A DNA stretch of 64,000 bases, from the NCBI GenBank assembly GCA_949152475.1, contig OX424559.1, positions 33,897,119 to 33,961,118 on the forward strand, given 5' to 3'. This document shows positions 21,395 to 31,238 of the stretch, one piece after another. Source of the stretch: Terebella lapidaria (Eukaryota > Annelida > Polychaeta > Terebellida > Terebellidae). The notes under the pieces were generated by a model. The model was not told the origin of the DNA and searched no databases. It saw only the letters and a list, made by a program, of their open reading frames with translations. Positions within the stretch are counted from its first letter, which is position 1; each line of letters opens with the position of its first letter. The position numbers were made by a program, and so were the translations under genes.

Positions 21395-22804
21395 GTATGT
21401 GTGCTCACCTCACACTTTCCTGTAATTGTCTATTGTCGTATTGTACATCAACATATATTCATATCTGTTATCCTGACCTATGTATGTGTTAGTCTGTGCT
21501 TTGTACGAAAAGCAAATGTCCGAAGCTATTCGTCTTACTTATATGCACTTCATATTGACATTCAACCAGGAAGTAACCACACGAGTCCAATGACACTACA
21601 TATGCGATACAAGAACGACAAGGTCTGGGTGAAGGTCTGAATTCTAAAGCAGCCGATTTTCTTGAAACACTTTTTCTGCATTATATTGTCATGATGTCAC
21701 GATTTCATATACATGAACATGCTGTTATTGTGTCTTTACAACCATGATAAACTATTGCGTTATTACAAACAGTGAATCGTGTAGTCTTTAAGTTCTTTGT
21801 ATGTTGTCTTTTCACGTTACTAGTATTACCTGATAATATTTAGCTTTTCAATATGCAGATGTTTCGATAGATTTTTGAACAGTTCACACTGGTCTCGTTG
21901 GGTGTAGAATAGCTTAGAGTGGAGGACACGTTGTTGTCCTGGTCACAACCTTATCATCACATTGTATAGTGCTGATGCGACAGTGTTGCTTTGAATATAA
22001 ATGTTGGTCCGATATTTATTGCGACGTAGTTTTTTTTGGCTTATTGTAGATTTGGCGTTGTCAGTCTGATTGTGTTAGTGGCTGTTGGTTGATAGTTTGG
22101 ACCAAGTGTAGTATCCTGCACTTTCCTCTATATTCAGTTCATAGTTCCAATGATACATGGATATTCACACTTCCATACTTGGTAGCTAATCAACGAGCGT
22201 TAAATATTGCTCCAAAACGCAGTGATGCATATCAACATGATCAACATACTGTTCCCAGCATCCTCTGCGCTAAAGCCAGCAGTCGACGCTGTCATTCTTG
22301 CCCTATAACATTGAAATTTTTAATATTGTATTCTTACGCGACCATTTTACGCAGGCTGGTCCACAAGAAATATAGACCAAGAAATTATCACATAATAACA
22401 GAATAAATTACGAGGGAAGTGGACCAAGAGAAGAGCCTCTGAATAAACAGAAAATTTGTGAACAGAATGAGAATATTTTAGTGTCCCAAGCCTTTGCTGA
22501 AACGATAATGATCAAAAACATGGTTTTAAAATTAAGTTCAATGAAGTAAAGTGAAAATTTACATATAATAAACTTCAATGCATTACGTTGTTAATATTAA
22601 TTTAAAATAATTTATAACATGTTTGCCACGGGCTCTATATTTATTGTAAGGGTATAAATCATAATGTATTGGATGGATTCAATAAATTTATTGCAATTAT
22701 ATATATATAGTTACTGAATTGCAATAAACGCTATAATACAATACACTTTATCACAGCTTGAATACAAATACATCAGAACAAAATTCAGCCAAAGGGCTAA
22801 AATA
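21395..22804. other. Region with no recognisable gene
   Basis: AT-rich non-coding DNA. The open frame 22089-22406 (105 codons) has no motif or sensible start context. No exon, RNA gene or repeat end seen. Confidence 0.6.
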
Positions 22805-24867
22805 GGTTACCGGACAATTTTGGTTTTGAGCATTGTAGGTGACATATGACTGACAGATTTAGCAGTCAAGATCATCTTTGTGAATTTCAATGTCTCCATT
22901 GGCTATGCTGCCTATGACTTCATATAAGTTATAATACAAACATATAAGCTTTATCAACAAGTATTTCGTTTGTAGAGGCCAATTCAAGATTTTGAGATTT
23001 GCCTTTCAAGGTGGTTTAAGGTCAGATTCAAGGTCACCGAAAGATGTGCCATATATACATGACTTTTTACAGGCTTATACAAAATCTTAACTTGTATGTG
23101 CAAATGTTTAAGCCTCAGAGGCCACTATACACATTCGAAGTCAGACATTTAGCACTCAAGGTCATCCAAGGTCAAGGTCATCATTAGTTGTTCCATATTT
23201 GACCACCATTTTGAAAAAAATACGAAAGTGAAAAAACTAAAGAAGAAACCATTCCTGGAAATATTTTTGGGTATCTTTCTGCAAAATTTCAGGAAGATTC
23301 GACTTTAAACTTTAAAGATAAACATAGGCCCAAGGGACCTGTATCTTACCGGCTAGCCAATAGGTGATCGGACCGATGGTCTGGTAACTTCAGGGTTACA
23401 AGTATATTCAGCATATATCATTTCCTATATGTCCACAATTGATTTCTAAGCTGTGAAGTCAATAATAAGCGAGATAATAGCCATTCCGTTCTTTGACCTC
23501 GAAAATTAGGTCAAAGGTCAATTTCAAGGTCATCAGAGTATTCAACATATATCATTTACTATATGTCTGCAATTAATTCCTAAACTGTAAAGCCAATAAT
23601 AAGCGAGATATTACCCATTTCATGGTCCGACTCTGAAAATGATGTGAAAGGTGAAGTTCAAAGTCATGAGAATATTCAGCTTATATCATTTCTTATATGT
23701 CCACAGTTGATTCCCAAGTTGTAGAGTGAATAATAAGCGAGATTTTGTGCTCTGACTTTGAAAACGAGGTCAAAGGTCAAACTCAAGGTCATCAGAATAT
23801 TCGGCATAATTTCGTATATGGTCACAATAGATCTCTAAGCTGTAAAGTCGATAATAAGTGAGATATTAGCCATTTTAGGATCTGACCTTGAAAATGAGGT
23901 CAAAGGTAAAATTCAAGGTCACGAGAATATTCAGCATATATCACTTCCTATATGTCCACAATTGATTCCTAAGCTGTAAAGTCAATAATAAGCGAGATAT
24001 TGGCCATATTGTGCTCTGACCTTGAAAATGAGGTTAAAAGTCAAATTGAAGGTCACGAGAATATTCAGCATATATCGTTTCCTATATGTCCACAATTGGT
24101 TCCCAAGCTGTAAAGTGAATGATAAGCGAGATATTAGCAATTTTGTGCTCTGACTTTGAAAATGAGGTCGAAGGTCAAATTCAAGGTCACGATTATATTC
24201 AGCATATATCATTTCCTATATGGTTACAATAGAATTCTAAGCTGTAAAGTCAATAATAAGCGAGATATTGGCCATTTTGTGCTCTGACCTTGAAAATGAG
24301 GCCAAAAGACAAATTCAAGGTCATGATAATATTCAGCATATATCATTTCCTATATGTCCACAATTGATTCCAAGTCTCTAATGCCATTATAAAGCATAGG
24401 AGAATTAGTCCTATTTGGGCCCCGTAAAAAATATCAAAATGGCCGCCACACGCAGACCGGCGATTCAAGAGCATCGAAACTTATAAAGATTATAAAGATA
24501 CATGAGGGGAACATTTTGTAACTAAAATCTCAAAACTGATCAGACAGTTTTTGAGGAAATAATTTTTAAAGTTGAAAACATGCAAAAACAGCCATTTTCG
24601 GCATAAAAATGGCCGCCAAAACTGCATAATCGATTCAAAAAAAAATTTAAAAAAACGTCTGGGGGTATTGACCCAATACATGTTCAAAAATTTATGAATA
24701 AATTCATCAGCTCGAAAAAAAGATAAAAAATGTTAACAGATGATGTGGTGGACAACGACGACGACGACGACGAACGAAAAACCACGACAATAGCTTATGG
24801 GCCGGTAAGCTAGAAATGTGGACGGACGGACGACGGACGCAACGCCACGGCAATAGGTTATCGGACC
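22805..24867. repeat. GGTTACCGG element copy C with internal tandem array
   Basis: Begins ggttaccggacaattttggt, the exact reverse complement of the right end of copy E. Ends caacgccacggcaataggttatcggacc at 24867. A second possible internal end lies near 23345-23396 (ggtgatcggaccgatggtctggtaac), so this may be two elements side by side. It carries the tandem array 23405-24372, an (ACG)n tract near 24752-24775 and the GCCGCCA core. Confidence 0.7.
23405..24372. repeat. Tandem array, about 8 units of ~133 bp
   Basis: Each unit reads approximately: cagcatatatcatttcctat, then a conserved ~110-bp block with gtccacaattgattcctaag, ataataagcgagatattagc, a TGACCTTGA, then a GAGGTCAAAGGTCAAATTCA-type cluster. 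Unit starts recur near 23408, 23550, 23677, 23800, 23933, 24066, 24199 and 24333. Perfect AGGTCAAAGGTCA occurs at 23508-23520 and 23767-23779; other units have one to three changes. Loose relatives of the unit are also found at 3060-3679, 18930-19130 and 25150-25575. Confidence 0.88.
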
Positions 24868-25779
24868 AATTGTTATATACTTATACAATTATAAATAGAT
24901 GTCAAGGCCTAAGGATGACTTAGAGGCGTTCCTGTGTAAAAAAGTAAATGAAACTTGTCAGAGTGGTACATGAGGGAAATGTTTCAAAACAAAACATAGC
25001 ACCAAGGGTGCTGTAGCTTACCGGCAATCATGAGAATAGCATAGAACACCGATTTTCCAACATATAAATTGTTACACTGGTGTTAAAATCTATTGTTAAA
25101 ACATGTTCGTAAATGTTGCTAAAAATGTACGGACTATAATACGAAATCAAGTTACATCTTGAAAGGTTTTTTCTATATGTTCACAATTGATTCGTAAGTT
25201 GTAAAATCGATAATAAGTCAGATATTAGTCATTTTTTCCTGTAACCTAAGAAATAGCAAGTTTGTTCTATGATGTTGAAAATAAGTTCGAATTAATGGTC
25301 TTCAAAATATTCGGCCGTCATCATTCCCTATAAGTGTACAACTCATTGCTAAGCTGGTAAGTTGATAACAAGTGAGATATAAGCAATTTTGTCCTGTGAC
25401 CTTGAGAATGAGGTCAAAATCTAGATCACGACAATAATCTGCATATATCATTTCCTATATGTTCAAAATTGATTCTTAAGCTGTAAAGTCGATAAGAAGC
25501 GAAATATTAGCCATTTTTCATGTGACCTTGAAAAGGAGGTCGAATTCAAGGTCATCAGAATATTCGACATAAAGTAATGGCTCGATTGAGGGCCGGGGCG
25601 CTTATTTGTCAATAAAGTTTTACCTCCCAACCCCCAGGCGCTCTTTCAAGACAGGCGCTTATTCCATGGAGGCGCTAATTTGACAACTTTTCCATATTGA
25701 AACTATGATCTATATATTGCCGGTCAATGCCAATATCCAGGCCTTTGATCGGAGATTTTTCGGTCATCGGGGATGCAGA
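24868..25779. repeat. Degenerate units of the same repeat family, then GGCGCT repeats
   Basis: From about 25150 to 25575 there are two to three degenerate copies of the ~133-bp unit without visible ends. At 25590-25680 several ggcgct words recur (ggcgcttatttg, ggcgctctttcaag, ggcgcttattccatggaggcgct). Similar GGCGCT words reappear at 35740-35780 beyond the LINE, suggesting the LINE landed in such a repeat. No gene seen. Confidence 0.5.
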
Positions 25780-26042
25780 TGTATTACATACAGCGGAAAA
25801 CCGATTCTGACAATCTGATTCTTTGTCTGTGTATCTGTGGAATACTGAGGTGAACTGTGGCTTGATCTTCTGTTGTATCTTCTGTGGATTGTTTGGATAT
25901 AATCTTGACTCGTGAATGCTTCTGTTTCTCTAAATATTAACTGAAATCCGTCACAGACTTCTAACATCGCCCATTAGTGGGCTCGCTTGAGTGAGCACGG
26001 CACACCACATCGGGGCCTGGGGGACAGACCCACAATCAAACC

Positions 26043-26534
26043 ATGACGGATACGGAGGCGTCAAAGCGCCATGAAGACTCACATATGGAAAAATTCTATG
26101 CAGTGGCAGTTGGAAGAAAAACCGGCATCTTTACGAACTGGTTAGAATGTAGTAAGTCCACTAATAAATTCAGTGGCGCCTCATTCCAAGGTTTCAACTC
26201 CATCGAAGAATGCCTGGCATATTTGAGTGACTTTGGAATAGCAGATGCAAAAGTGATATCTGGATCGAGAGAAATGGATCCAATGAGCTGTACCATCATT
26301 GAAGAAGGTGAAGGGATAACAGCTTCTGCACGCGCAAATGGGGATTGTTTGCGCCGAATTACTGATCTATCAGACCTACCAAAAGTGGCTAACGAGGATC
26401 TACCTGTCAAATTTCTCAACTCGTTGGACGTGCTGTATCAATATCCTCTCTCCGAGCTTACTGCTGAGATTACTAAACTAACTATGGATTCACTCTCTCT
26501 CTCATCCACAAATATCTATGCGAGAATATCGTGA
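26043..26534 (+). CDS. LINE-B ORF with RNase H1-type hybrid-binding domain
   Basis: 163 residues. Residues ~17-60 match the N-terminal domain of RNase H1 (also called viroplasmin or Cauli_VI fold): FYAVAVGRKTGIF, a tryptophan in NWLECSK, then FSGASFQGF and EECLAYL. In RNase H1 this fold binds RNA:DNA hybrids and dsRNA. The rest of the protein is unrecognised. It overlaps the next ORF by 4 bp in a different frame. The two could be separate proteins, translationally coupled, or one ORF1 protein split by a single indel. A role in binding the element's RNA or cDNA hybrid is an inference. Confidence 0.75.
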   Translation: MTDTEASKRHEDSHMEKFYAVAVGRKTGIFTNWLECSKSTNKFSGASFQGFNSIEECLAYLSDFGIADAKVISGSREMDPMSCTIIEEGEGITASARANGDCLRRITDLSDLPKVANEDLPVKFLNSLDVLYQYPLSELTAEITKLTMDSLSLSSTNIYARIS

Positions 26535-27667
26535 CACTCTTTCCACATTATAAAGGCCGACGTATAATCAATCGCACAGTGAAGCGGACTATTGTTCATG
26601 ACATTGTGAACATGGGGTCATGTGTGCTCAACAAAAGCACAAATAAGGACTTGGAGAAGATGTTCCTTGATGCAATCGTGAACCCCGATGATAGTAACAA
26701 CTCCGCCGATCTCTTGGAGCAGTTTGCTGATCTGCTGTCTACTGTGTCAGATCTCTCGAGCCGACTTCACACAGTCGAAAGTGAACTTCGTGACCTCAAA
26801 CAACAGAAAATAGTCACCAAACATTCTGTCAACATCGGCGTCAACTTCAATGCAGATGATGACCCAGACACACTACTTGTTCATGACGCCAGCAACTCGC
26901 TGAACCAAATCATATCGTCTCCTCAACCTGTACTGTCTGATGGTCCAATCAACAATATCTTGCAACATCTCAATGAGCAGCCACCAGAGTCATGTTTGCC
27001 CACTCGCCAAAATATTGCGTGCATCAAATCTGCTAAGTCACAAAAGCCCACAAAGGAGGCTAACATCTATGTTGGTGGTGTCGCCGGTAGTGTATCACCG
27101 AGCGATATCTTAGCTGAACTTACCAGTGGTGGGATTGGCTGTAGTGACATCACGGTTGAAATATTGCAACGGAAATCTGACTGGGCCTCATTCATCATCA
27201 CTGTCCCACTATCAAAAGAACGAATGATTTATGAAAGTACTATCTGGCCACGAGACATAACCATTCGGCCCTTTCGAAACGCAGGCAACAGGCAATCAAG
27301 TGAGCGATTATCCAAGACCTTCAACGACATCCCAGCACAGTCATCTCGGGACAACTCAAGATTCGAGGGTCGCCACAGACAAGGTAACAACAACAGAAGA
27401 GGTCGGCCAGCACGGCGTCATCCCCCCAGTGTGCAATCTGGCAATAAAGCCCGTTATCAGTTTCGGAGTCATACCACACGCAACAGACGGTGGCGATCGG
27501 ACTACAGAGAACCAGAGCCTGAATATGGAACTCGAAGGAAGTCTCATTACCAGCCTGAAGTCCACAGGTGGGACCGCTACGAAGACCAAGATTGGGGCGG
27601 AGAAAGCTGGTATGACAAATACGAAGAAGAGTTCCCTCTACTGAAAGGTCACAATTTCGTGCTGTAA
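26531..27667 (+). CDS. LINE-B ORF1-like RNA-binding protein
   Basis: 378 codons if read from GTG 26531; the first ATG lies further in, so the true start is unclear. A coiled coil is likely near residues 60-100 (LLEQFADLLSTVSDLSSRLH, then a run with regular leucines). An RRM-like domain follows near residues 175-250 (ANIYVGGVAGSVSPSDI, then WASFIITVP, then WPRDITIRPF). After it comes an Arg/Asn-rich basic tail. Coiled coil, RRM-like fold and basic tail is the usual plan of LINE ORF1 proteins, which coat element RNA. The frame is intact. Confidence 0.78.
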   Translation: MTLFPHYKGRRIINRTVKRTIVHDIVNMGSCVLNKSTNKDLEKMFLDAIVNPDDSNNSADLLEQFADLLSTVSDLSSRLHTVESELRDLKQQKIVTKHSVNIGVNFNADDDPDTLLVHDASNSLNQIISSPQPVLSDGPINNILQHLNEQPPESCLPTRQNIACIKSAKSQKPTKEANIYVGGVAGSVSPSDILAELTSGGIGCSDITVEILQRKSDWASFIITVPLSKERMIYESTIWPRDITIRPFRNAGNRQSSERLSKTFNDIPAQSSRDNSRFEGRHRQGNNNRRGRPARRHPPSVQSGNKARYQFRSHTTRNRRWRSDYREPEPEYGTRRKSHYQPEVHRWDRYEDQDWGGESWYDKYEEEFPLLKGHNFVL

Positions 27668-27669
27668 AT

Positions 27670-28028
27670 CTCAACTGTCATGGTTTAAAAGTTCTTATGG
27701 CACAGTTGTCGATATTATGAAAAACTGTGAACTATTGTTTTAAGTGAAACCTGGCTGAAGCCAAATGAGTTGTGTTCAGTCCATCACGATTTGAAGCGGT
27801 CAGGTTATTGATGCATGATGAGATCAAGTATTGACCCCGAAGTGGTTCTTGAAGGGCGTCCATACGGAGGTGTGGGAATTATATGTAAGCGCCTACAGGG
27901 CGTGTCATATATCCCGCTAAAATGTGATTCTGATAGAATTTGTGGTATTCAGGTGGTCGTAAACAAAAAAGTCCAGTTAACAGTCATCGGTGTATATATG
28001 CCATATCACAATGGCACTTCTAGTCAAA
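27670..28028 (+). pseudogene. LINE-B ORF2, endonuclease N-terminal part (frameshifted)
   Basis: Start of the EEP endonuclease. RAVNLNCHGLK, SSYGTVVDIM, SETWLKPNEL and YGGVGIICKRL are all visible but in three frames, so at least two indels separate them between about 27700 and 27815. The last frame (27815 onward) runs cleanly into the insertion point at 28028 and continues in register at 32514. Confidence 0.8.
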
Positions 28029-28193
28029 TTAAATTGACAAAAGAAAGATTGGCATACTACACATTTATTTAGGAATGATATACACACAGACATAAACACA
28101 TAGTGATAAAAAAAAGGCAAGCAAGACCATAAGCACAAGGCATGTACATGTAACAAGCATTTTAAAATTGTTATTGAATTGTATAAATGATGT
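28029..28193 (-). repeat. Ngaro-like split direct repeat B2
   Basis: 165-bp terminal repeat, identical by eye to B1 (28453-28617). It begins on the plus strand with ttaaattgacaaaag. Confidence 0.92.
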
Positions 28194-28298
28194 ACAAATG
28201 ATGATGATGTCCGATATATAACTGATAACACCCGCACACCAATGCCCAACATTAACTGACAATGATTTGACTATTATAATAGGGAAAGGGTGGGAGGG

Positions 28299-28452
28299 TG
28301 AACAAAACAAAGCGATGTGGACTGAACGCTGTCCCAGCAACGACTGACCGATGCGAGGGACCGTGACGGTGGTTTACATATAAAAATTATAAGGCTGAGC
28401 TGAGCAATACAACATTTGTCCATTTAAACAAGTTTTGTATTTAAAACCAATC
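28299..28452 (-). repeat. Ngaro-like split direct repeat A2
   Basis: 154-bp repeat, identical by eye to A1 at 32360-32513. It abuts B1 at 28452/28453; this A2-B1 junction corresponds to the joint of a circular intermediate. Confidence 0.92.
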
Positions 28453-28617
28453 TTAAATTGACAAAAGAAAGATTGGCATACTACACATTTATTTAGGAAT
28501 GATATACACACAGACATAAACACATAGTGATAAAAAAAAGGCAAGCAAGACCATAAGCACAAGGCATGTACATGTAACAAGCATTTTAAAATTGTTATTG
28601 AATTGTATAAATGATGT
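28453..28617 (-). repeat. Ngaro-like split direct repeat B1
   Basis: 165-bp repeat next to the end of the recombinase gene (28 bp from its stop). Confidence 0.92.
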
Positions 28618-28645
28618 CCAACCAAGGTATGGTAGTTGTGTGATT

Positions 28646-29596
28646 TTAGTGTAAACTGTTTGTAGCAAGTTTGATCATACTTCGTTTTTGTTCGGGAGTT
28701 GGGGTTAAGTACTTAAAAATACAATCACTTTTCCAGTCCCCCAAGATTTTAATAGATGTTACAGGTACACCAGATGCCAGGAGCCAAGTTGCACCCCCTC
28801 GCCGTAGGCTGTGAGTGCCGAAATCGATTCTATCGAAACCGAGTCGGTGCATCAGCGTGGTCAAACGATCGCGAACCTGATTAGCCGATAGTGTGTGGAC
28901 ACACCCCTTGTTGTGGATGCCGAACGCCGGGTCTTCTGGAGACACTGGTCCTGCTGCTCCCCAGAGACGAATGATGGCAGATGTAGGACACAACTGGTTG
29001 GCTCGAAGGTAGGGCAACGGGACATGGAGTAACCGCTCCTTGTACTGGATGGTTTTACTGCTGTTCACAGTAAGGACGGCTCCTTCAGGCGTCAAATTCA
29101 CGTCCCGACGTCTCACGGCGTTTTTGGCTTGTCCGGCAATATTCCCGACCCGAAACAGTCCAAAGAAACAGGTCACTATTATCGCCCACAACTGAATGTC
29201 GGCGGCCTTCCTATGGTCTAACAGGCTGTGGATCTGGAGGAGCTGGTTTGGTGAGATAGGCTGCTTGATTCTGGCTGAGGCACCTTTGACGCGTTTGACG
29301 CACTTTAACAGGGACGTCACAGACCAGACGTCCGATATATTATAGTCGTATCCCAGCTCTAGGTGAAGTGTTTTAATCACGCCCATGTACTGTTTGATGG
29401 TCGAGAGGGCTTTTGATCTTGCCAAGAATGCGACATAGCGGCAAAGGTTTTCCTCTGTCGCAGGCACAGGGTAACATCCCAGTCTTTCACAGAAGGTCAA
29501 ATACGACTGGAGTTGGCTTCTGTAGGAGAGTTTTGTCGCCTGCGAAAACAGTTGTGTTCTCCATGTGGCTATCTCCTGGTCCAGCTGCGCAGCCAA
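28646..29596 (-). CDS. Ngaro-like tyrosine recombinase
   Basis: 316 residues. It joins circular element DNA to the target, replacing the DDE integrase of LTR elements. The N-terminal half is a core-binding domain (SYRSQLQSYLTFCERLG). The catalytic half shows the tyrosine-recombinase set: arginine in FFGLFRVGNI, lysine in NSSKTIQYK, HSLRRG (H-x-x-R), a tryptophan in LGDWKSD and the nucleophile tyrosine in FKYLTP. It overlaps the upstream RT ORF by 28 bp in another frame. All catalytic residues are present. Confidence 0.92.
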   Translation of the reverse strand: MAAQLDQEIATWRTQLFSQATKLSYRSQLQSYLTFCERLGCYPVPATEENLCRYVAFLARSKALSTIKQYMGVIKTLHLELGYDYNISDVWSVTSLLKCVKRVKGASARIKQPISPNQLLQIHSLLDHRKAADIQLWAIIVTCFFGLFRVGNIAGQAKNAVRRRDVNLTPEGAVLTVNSSKTIQYKERLLHVPLPYLRANQLCPTSAIIRLWGAAGPVSPEDPAFGIHNKGCVHTLSANQVRDRLTTLMHRLGFDRIDFGTHSLRRGGATWLLASGVPVTSIKILGDWKSDCIFKYLTPTPEQKRSMIKLATNSLH

Positions 29597-31173
29597 TTGT
29601 GAACCTGCTGGTAAATAACATGGTATGCATTAGGCGACATATGGTGAGGCAGGTAGAACCACGGAAACCAGTACTGAGCGTGCTCAGGCTGTAAGAGTAA
29701 CGAGCAAAACCGTTCGAGTTGTCCCTGTTCGTGGAGCCGCGAAATCGCATCCGGTATTTCGTTACAAATGCCCGGTATATGGACGGCCCCTATTGTGATG
29801 TTTCTGGACAAACAGACTGCTGCCAGACGTTTCAGCAGTTTCAGTGCAATAGGAGATTTTGTAGTTCCGCTGTTTATCATGTGGACGATAGATGCGTTGT
29901 CCACGTGGACTATGATGTTTTTGTTCGTGAACAATGGCGTCCAACGATGTACCCCAACCAACACAGCGGCAAGTTCTTTAATATTTATGTGGAAATCGGC
30001 AATATAAGCAAGGTCTCGACGCCAGTGACAATAAAACCAATCACCGAGGCAGAAAGCTCCGCATGCGTGCTGGCTAGCGTCAGAGGCGAATTGAATTGAC
30101 GGTCTCAAGCTCCGTTCCCAGATTTGACGGACGGCGTGCCCCGTACTGAGGGCATGCGACCACCAGAGCAGGTCTTCCCGTAACCTACACAGAAGCACTT
30201 TATGTCTAGTTTGACTAAGTTCTGAAAGCATGTGATATAGGGAACACAGATGGGTCCGACCCCACGGTGTAACAGCAGCTGCCCAGTTTAACTTTCCGGC
30301 TAATGTCTGTAATTGCGATTTGGAAATGCGTTTTTTCTTGAGGGTTTGGTTCACTAGCAAAGAGACACTGGTTCTCTTTTGTGGGTCCAGTGCCATGGTC
30401 CCAGTCACTGTGTTAATCAGAACCCCCAAGAAAACCATCGATTGGCAAGGATCGATCACTTTCCTCCAATTGATACGAAGTCCGAGAGAACGCAGGAGTG
30501 AGATTAGGCAATTGTATGCTTCCAGACATTTATCAAAGCTTTCATCACTAATGAAAAAATCGTCCAGGTATGAAACAACTCCGGGGTATCCTTTATTATG
30601 CATTGCGCGAGTAATCGCTTGTGTGAGTCTATTGAAAATGGCGGGGCTCTTGCGAGCGCCGAATGGAAGTCTATAGTCTACCATATAGGTTGGGGAATTT
30701 TGTCCCTGAAAAGTCCATTTCAATCCAGTTAAAGTCCTATGGTCCGATTTGATATTGACACTTCTGTAAGCGTTTTTCAAGTCTACTTTAGCCATAAAAT
30801 GGCCGGGTCGTAACAATGCAATAGCGTCCTGGACCGACTGATATCTGCAAGGGTCTTTAATTGCATACGAATTAACTCCAGTGTCATCAGGTTTACTATA
30901 GTCATGCACCAACCTGATATCTCCATCGGGCTTTGGGACCGCCGAAAGTGCGCTGACGATAATGGGTTTCGAGGTCACGATGACGTAGTTATTGTCGTCC
31001 AATTCCTCCTGAAGGCGTCGCTCAACTTGGTTTCTGACGCCGGCAGATGTAACTGATGCATAGTTATCTGTTTCTGTGGGCCGAATGTGGTCCGTTTGGT
31101 CCCCGTCTATGATAGGAAAGCCGTCAGTAATACCTTGAATTATGTAATCTCGGTCTGGGTCATTGGAGAGCAC
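29569..31173 (-). CDS. Ngaro-like reverse transcriptase-RNase H
   Basis: 534 residues. The reverse transcriptase has SAVPKPDGDIRLVHDYS, KVDLKNAYRSV, LPFGARKSPAIF and the active box YLDDFF. A connection region follows (LAGKLNWAA), then RNase H with FASDASQHACGAF, NIKELAAV and HVDNASIVHMI. This RT type is the one shared by DIRS and Ngaro elements. The upstream frame limit is not firmly set; ATG 31173 is the first in-frame ATG. No stops or frameshifts. Confidence 0.92.
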   Translation of the reverse strand: MLSNDPDRDYIIQGITDGFPIIDGDQTDHIRPTETDNYASVTSAGVRNQVERRLQEELDDNNYVIVTSKPIIVSALSAVPKPDGDIRLVHDYSKPDDTGVNSYAIKDPCRYQSVQDAIALLRPGHFMAKVDLKNAYRSVNIKSDHRTLTGLKWTFQGQNSPTYMVDYRLPFGARKSPAIFNRLTQAITRAMHNKGYPGVVSYLDDFFISDESFDKCLEAYNCLISLLRSLGLRINWRKVIDPCQSMVFLGVLINTVTGTMALDPQKRTSVSLLVNQTLKKKRISKSQLQTLAGKLNWAAAVTPWGRTHLCSLYHMLSELSQTRHKVLLCRLREDLLWWSHALSTGHAVRQIWERSLRPSIQFASDASQHACGAFCLGDWFYCHWRRDLAYIADFHINIKELAAVLVGVHRWTPLFTNKNIIVHVDNASIVHMINSGTTKSPIALKLLKRLAAVCLSRNITIGAVHIPGICNEIPDAISRLHEQGQLERFCSLLLQPEHAQYWFPWFYLPHHMSPNAYHVIYQQVHNWLRSWTRR

Positions 31174-31238
31174 CTCCCGCCACTTTGTAATGTGTTCCAG
31201 TAGCGGGGAGTTTTGCTGGGCATGTTGAGTGCGGGACG

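Noticed and set aside
22089-22406. 105-codon plus-strand ORF as a second exon of the possible secreted protein
   Set aside because: No cysteine pattern or splice acceptor continuing the PAN-like domain.
23405-24372. CRISPR-like array
   Set aside because: Units are ~133 bp, contiguous and diverged, with no short repeats alternating with unique spacers; eukaryotic satellite-type repeat.
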